Positions 30,658 to 34,260 of a stretch of DNA of 34,260 bases are shown here, piece after piece. The translations under genes were made by a program, and so were the position numbers. This DNA is from an uncultured Paracoccaceae bacterium (GTDB lineage Bacteria > Pseudomonadota > Alphaproteobacteria > Rhodobacterales > Rhodobacteraceae): assembly GCA_938016515.1 (NCBI GenBank), contig CALILP010000015.1, forward strand, positions 1 to 34,260, given 5' to 3'. A model generated the notes under the pieces. That model saw only the letters and a list, made by a program, of their open reading frames with translations. It was not told the origin of the DNA and searched no databases. Positions within the stretch are counted from its first letter, which is position 1. Each line of letters opens with the position of its first letter.

Positions 30658-32274
30658 ATGCGCGAATGGTGGCGGGATGCGGTGATCTATCAGATCTATC
30701 CGCGCTCTTTTCAGGACACGACAGGGGATGGCGTGGGCGACTTGCCCGGTATCACGCAGCGCCTGCAACATGTCGCTGACCTTGGCGCTGATGGCGTCTG
30801 GCTGTCGCCGATCTTCACCTCTCCGCAGAAAGATATGGGCTACGACGTGTCGGACTACACTGACATTGATCCGCTGTTCGGCACCCTCGCCGATTTTGAC
30901 GCGATGATCGCCGAGGCGCATAAACTGGGCCTCAAAGTCATCACAGATCAGGTCCTGTCGCACACCTCTGATCAGCACGTCTGGTTCAAGGAAAGCCGCA
31001 CCAGCCGCGACAACCCAAAGGCCGATTGGTATGTCTGGGCCGACCCCCTGCCCGACGGCAGCCCGCCGACAAACTGGCACAGCCACTTCGGCGGCCCAGC
31101 GTGGGAGTTCGACGCGCAGCGTGGCCAATACTATTTGCACAACTTCCTCGCGTCCCAACCGGATCTTAACTTTCACAACCCAGACGTGATTGAAGCGATC
31201 CTTGAGACCTGCAAATTCTGGCTCGATCGCGGCCTCGACGGCTTCCGCCTCGACACGGTCAATTACTACTTCCACGACCAGCAGCTGCGCTCGAACCCCC
31301 CGGCCCAAGCCAAGCCGCAAGTCATGGCGACCGACCTCTACGGGATGCAAGACAACATCTATAACAAGACCCGGCCCGAAAATATCGCGTTCCTGCAGCA
31401 GCTCCGCGCGCTTTGCGACCAATACGACGACATCATGATGGTCGGCGAAGTGGGCGAAGGCGGCAACAAAGCGACCCGGATCATGGGCGAATACACCCAA
31501 GGCACTGACAGGCTGCACATGGCGTATTCCTTCGCAATGCTCGGCCCCGATTTCACCGCCGACCATCTGCGATCCTGCGTCGAGGGCTTTCAGCAGGGCG
31601 CGCCCGACGGCCACCCCTATTGGTCCTTCTCGAACCACGACGTCTTCCGTCACATCACCCGCTGGGGTGAACATGGCGTCGACGAAGACACCTTCGCCCG
31701 GCTGACTTGCATGATGTTGATGTCGTTCGAAGGGACCATCGGGCTCTACCAAGGCGAGGAACTGGGTCTGACCGAAACTGAACTGGTCTTCGAAGAACTC
31801 ACCGATCCACCAGCCATCCGCTTCTGGCCCGCAGTCAAAGGCCGCGACGGTTGCCGCACCCCGATCCCGTGGGAGAAGGACGCACCAAACGGGGGCTTTT
31901 CCACCGGCAACCCTTGGCTGCCCGTCAAAGCCCCGCAAGCGGCCAAAGCGTTGGACCAGCAAACCGGGGATAGCACCCTGAACTTTTACAAAGAGGCGTT
32001 GAAATTCCGTAAATCCAGCCCGGCCTTGCGCATGGGGCAAACCCAATTCCTTGACCTACCCGAACCCATCCTCGGGCATACGCGCAGTCTCGACGGCCAA
32101 CACATGACCTGCCTCTTCAACTTACGCAAAGATCCACGCGTCCTGACCATTGACGGCCCATTCACCCTGGACGGCCCGCAAGAGGTCAGCGTCAAAGATA
32201 CCACGCTCACGTTGCCCGGAAACGGCTTCGCCTTCCTCGCACATGACGCAAAAATCACTGTAACCCCCTCATAA
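30658..32274 (+). CDS. GH13 alpha-glucosidase
   Basis: A 538-residue cytoplasmic glycoside hydrolase. (beta/alpha)8 barrel start WWRDAVIYQIYPRSFQD, region II GFRLDT with nucleophile Asp199, acid/base Glu264 in MVGEVG, and transition-state Asp328 in SNHD. The residue after the nucleophile is Thr200: in this family Thr is usual in alpha-1,4-acting maltases and Val in alpha-1,6-acting oligo-1,6-glucosidases, so maltose and maltodextrins are the likelier substrates. ATG 30658 has AGGGAGGA upstream; the frame open from 30604 includes the operator. malE follows 25 bp later. Confidence 0.93.
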   Translation: MREWWRDAVIYQIYPRSFQDTTGDGVGDLPGITQRLQHVADLGADGVWLSPIFTSPQKDMGYDVSDYTDIDPLFGTLADFDAMIAEAHKLGLKVITDQVLSHTSDQHVWFKESRTSRDNPKADWYVWADPLPDGSPPTNWHSHFGGPAWEFDAQRGQYYLHNFLASQPDLNFHNPDVIEAILETCKFWLDRGLDGFRLDTVNYYFHDQQLRSNPPAQAKPQVMATDLYGMQDNIYNKTRPENIAFLQQLRALCDQYDDIMMVGEVGEGGNKATRIMGEYTQGTDRLHMAYSFAMLGPDFTADHLRSCVEGFQQGAPDGHPYWSFSNHDVFRHITRWGEHGVDEDTFARLTCMMLMSFEGTIGLYQGEELGLTETELVFEELTDPPAIRFWPAVKGRDGCRTPIPWEKDAPNGGFSTGNPWLPVKAPQAAKALDQQTGDSTLNFYKEALKFRKSSPALRMGQTQFLDLPEPILGHTRSLDGQHMTCLFNLRKDPRVLTIDGPFTLDGPQEVSVKDTTLTLPGNGFAFLAHDAKITVTPS

Positions 32275-32299
32275 CACACATTCTCTGGGAGGAGAGACC

Positions 32300-33460
32300 A
32301 TGAAAAAGCAACTCACCCTGACAGCGATCCTACTCGCAACAGCCATGCCCGCTTACGCCCTCGAAGACGGCGTCATCACCATCTGGACGGGCGACAACCG
32401 CGACAAGGCAGCACTTGAGCAAGCCGTTGCAGGCTTCACCGAAGACCTCGGCGTTGAAGTCAAAGTCGAAATCGTCGACCCCGATCTGCCGCAGAAATTC
32501 CAGCAAGCAGCCGCAACAGGCGACGGCCCCGACATCGTCCTGTGGGCACACGACCGCTTTGGCGAATGGGCCTCCGGTGGTCTGATCGCCCCGGTGCAGC
32601 CATCCGACAGCTGGTCCGAAGATATCCTGCCAGCAGCGATGGACGCGGTGCAGTTCGACGGCAACACATGGGGCTATCCACTGGCGGTTGAGGCGGTCAC
32701 GCTGATCTACAACAAAGACCTGATTGAGACACCACCTGCGTCTTTCGAAGAGATCGCAACGCTCGAACTCGACGGTGCCAAGATCCTCTGGGACTACAAT
32801 AACACCTATTTCACCATGCCGATGCTGATGGCGGGCGGCGGTTATGCCTTCCAGAAAGTAGACGGTTCCTTTGACGGCACGACCACCGGCGTGAACACTG
32901 ACGGCGCGATTGCCGGGGCAGAAGTCCTCAAGTCCCTGTTCGACGACGGCGTCATGCCGCAGGGCGTCGACTACGGCGTCATGGACGGCGCGATGAACAA
33001 CGGCGAAGTGGCGATGGTGCTGAACGGCCCGTGGTCCTGGGCGGGCTTCGAAGGCTCCGGCCTGAACTTCGGTGTAGCCCCGATCCCGACCGTTGGCGGT
33101 GAGGTCTCACCACCCTTCCTCGGCGTGCAAGCTCTTGGGATCAATGCAGCTTCTCCGAACATCGACCTCGCAGTTGAACTGATCGAGAACTACTTGGCCA
33201 CCGACGAAGGCCTCGCCACATGGAACGCCAAGAACGGTCTGGGCGCACTGGCGGATGCCTCTGCGGCAGAGGCCCAGAACAACCCGCTGGTGTCCGACAT
33301 GCTGGCCGTCGCGGCTAACGGTGTGCCAATGCCATCGAACCCCGAAATGGGGGCCTTCTGGGCGGCGATGGGGCCCGCGCTGACGAACATCACATCCGGT
33401 GCGTCCAGCCCCGCTGATGCGCTGAACGATGCGGCGACGCGGATCTTGGGCGAACAATAA
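32300..33460 (+). CDS. malE: Maltose/maltodextrin-binding protein (MalE)
   Basis: A 386-residue periplasmic binding protein. Signal peptide 1-20 (KKQLTLTAILLATAMPAYA). The mature chain follows E. coli MalE closely in pattern: DGVITIWTGDNRDK, AAATGDGPDIVLWAHDRFG, YPLAVEAVTLIYNKDL, PYFT-like NTYFTMP, MVLNGPWSW and LGINAASPN. The conserved Asp, Glu and Trp of the sugar cleft are thus kept. This indicates maltose or maltodextrin rather than the alpha-glucoside AglE type. GGGAGGAGAG precedes the ATG. A perfect inverted pair of repeats separates it from malF. Confidence 0.92.
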   Translation: MKKQLTLTAILLATAMPAYALEDGVITIWTGDNRDKAALEQAVAGFTEDLGVEVKVEIVDPDLPQKFQQAAATGDGPDIVLWAHDRFGEWASGGLIAPVQPSDSWSEDILPAAMDAVQFDGNTWGYPLAVEAVTLIYNKDLIETPPASFEEIATLELDGAKILWDYNNTYFTMPMLMAGGGYAFQKVDGSFDGTTTGVNTDGAIAGAEVLKSLFDDGVMPQGVDYGVMDGAMNNGEVAMVLNGPWSWAGFEGSGLNFGVAPIPTVGGEVSPPFLGVQALGINAASPNIDLAVELIENYLATDEGLATWNAKNGLGALADASAAEAQNNPLVSDMLAVAANGVPMPSNPEMGAFWAAMGPALTNITSGASSPADALNDAATRILGEQ

Positions 33461-33472
33461 AGCGTCACGTGC

Positions 33473-33529
33473 GGTGCGCAATAAATGCGCACCCTACACC
33501 GCCCGTAGGGTGCGCATTTATTGCGCACC
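33473..33529. repeat. BIME-like pair: two REP units head to head
   Basis: GGTGCGCA...CACCCTAC (33473-33497) and its exact 25-bp reverse complement (33505-33529), separated by 7 bp. Each unit is GTAG plus a GGTGCGCA/TGCGCACC stem. As RNA the two arms can form one 25-bp hairpin or two small ones. It fills most of the 96-bp malE-malF gap. Confidence 0.85.
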
Positions 33530-33556
33530 TTCCCCCAGCCATGCACGAGACCCGCC

Positions 33557-34260
33557 ATGACACTCACCGCAGACACACCCATCGCGGAAGGCTCGCCCCT
33601 CCCACGGCTGGCCGTCGTCACGGTCATCAGCATCACATTGCTCTGGGTCGCCTTCTACCTTTACCAGATCGCGCAGCCAACCTTCGCAGCGATCGTGCTG
33701 GCGCTCACGACAGGCTTTGCGATCACCTTCGGCGCAAAACGTTTCTACAACGGCCGCTTCATCTTTCCGGGGATCGCGGCGGTCCTGATCTTCATCGCCT
33801 TCCCGGTAATCTACACGATCTACATCGGCTTCACGAACTACAGCAGCTTCAACCTGTTGACGTATGACCGCACGGTTGAGGTCCTCACCTCCCGCGGCTC
33901 CGTCGACAAATCTACAGAACAGCCCTTTGCAGTGGCGCCTGACGGCGACCAATACCGCATCTGGCTCCCTGACAGCGGGCTCTTGTCCGATCCGGTCGCA
34001 CTCGCAGGCCCCCAAGACGCTACCCTGGCCCCAGCAGACGCACCCGCAGACCTTCTTGAACGCCGCGACGCGATCAAACTGCGGGCAGGCCTCGGCGAGC
34101 TGACCCTCACAACGCCCGGCGGCGTCATCATCCAGAACGCTGGCCTGCGTACATTTGCGACCGTCACGCCGGATTATGTGCTAACTGGCCCTGATGAATT
34201 GACCAAATCCGATGGCACGGTCCTGACAGCAAACCATTCCACCGGCTTCTTCACCGCCCC
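33557..34260 (+). CDS. malF: Maltose ABC importer permease MalF (3' end outside window)
   Basis: The frame is open from ATG 33557 to the window end (234 full codons). Seen: an N-terminal span near 18-37, a second at 42-59 and a third at 68-92 (GIAAVLIFIAFPVIYTIYI), then GFTNYSSFNLLTYDRTVEVL, matching the E. coli MalF string around FTNYSS. The rest is a hydrophilic region, the periplasmic P2 loop that grips MalE. Such a large P2 loop is the mark of enteric-type MalF. The ribosome site is weak (GAGA), and it follows the repeat pair, so its expression should be lower than malE. Confidence 0.9.
   Translation, partial: MTLTADTPIAEGSPLPRLAVVTVISITLLWVAFYLYQIAQPTFAAIVLALTTGFAITFGAKRFYNGRFIFPGIAAVLIFIAFPVIYTIYIGFTNYSSFNLLTYDRTVEVLTSRGSVDKSTEQPFAVAPDGDQYRIWLPDSGLLSDPVALAGPQDATLAPADAPADLLERRDAIKLRAGLGELTLTTPGGVIIQNAGLRTFATVTPDYVLTGPDELTKSDGTVLTANHSTGFFTA

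Noticed and set aside
30505-32046. 513-codon open frame on the minus strand opposite the GH13 gene
   Set aside because: It mirrors the codon pattern of the glucosidase, has no family resemblance and would run into the divergent promoter.

Overview
The window looks like a chromosomal segment of an alphaproteobacterium of the Rhodobacteraceae (Roseobacter group). This rests on the gene order around rpsP-rimM-trmD-rplS-rpmE, a MipZ-type division ATPase, a Hint-domain protein of the kind typical of Rhodobacterales, a membrane-bound urate oxidase of the PuuD type, and moderately high GC codon use. No rRNA, tRNA, CRISPR array, IS element or prophage was recognised.

Layout. (1) 1-4.4 kb, all plus: two GNAT acetyltransferases and a small chorismate mutase, translationally coupled by ATGA overlaps, then rpsP, a 50-residue membrane protein, rimM, trmD, rplS and rpmE. 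Between trmD and rplS lie three palindromes spaced exactly 25 bp apart and a possible structured leader. (2) 4.4-6.7 kb: a DUF1992 protein, then uraH and puuD for urate oxidation, then about 600 bp without a gene. (3) 7.3-11.5 kb: a divergent cluster. A TetR regulator, a patatin-like lipase and a small membrane protein point left; a flavin monooxygenase and an SDR dehydrogenase point right. A strong inverted repeat lies between the two arms. (4) 11.5-15.3 kb: an ORF remnant, then a GntR regulator with a NitT/TauT-type ABC importer. (5) 15.7-18.3 kb: an RhlE-like DEAD-box helicase divergent from mipZ, which appears to use a TTG start. (6) 18.4-22 kb: a membrane-anchored glutamate-synthase-like protein, a PLP-dependent decarboxylase and a rhodanese. 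(7) 22-28.3 kb, minus: Hint protein, LpxR-like lipid A deacylase, a ProXWV-type betaine importer and a Nu-class (YfcG-like) GST. (8) 28.4-34.3 kb: a maltose/maltodextrin locus with malK and a LacI regulator to the left and a GH13 alpha-glucosidase, malE and malF (cut by the window end) to the right, around an operator region.

Between the genes there are two families of hairpin repeats. One has the architecture of REP elements (GTAG head plus stem-loop), with at least five sites; at two of them the GTAG head supplies the TAG stop codon of the adjacent gene, and one is a perfect 25-bp inverted pair between malE and malF. The other is a set of 20-21 bp palindromes after trmD, with a similar hairpin after the DUF1992 gene. 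All three solute-binding-protein genes are followed by an intercistronic hairpin of unrelated sequence, which suggests these were acquired independently to set binding-protein excess over permease.

No clearly new multi-gene system (defence, secretion, biosynthetic cluster) is evident. The best candidates for undescribed biology are the TetR-controlled monooxygenase/SDR/patatin/membrane-protein divergon, the 25-bp-phased palindrome array, and the REP-stop-codon overlaps.
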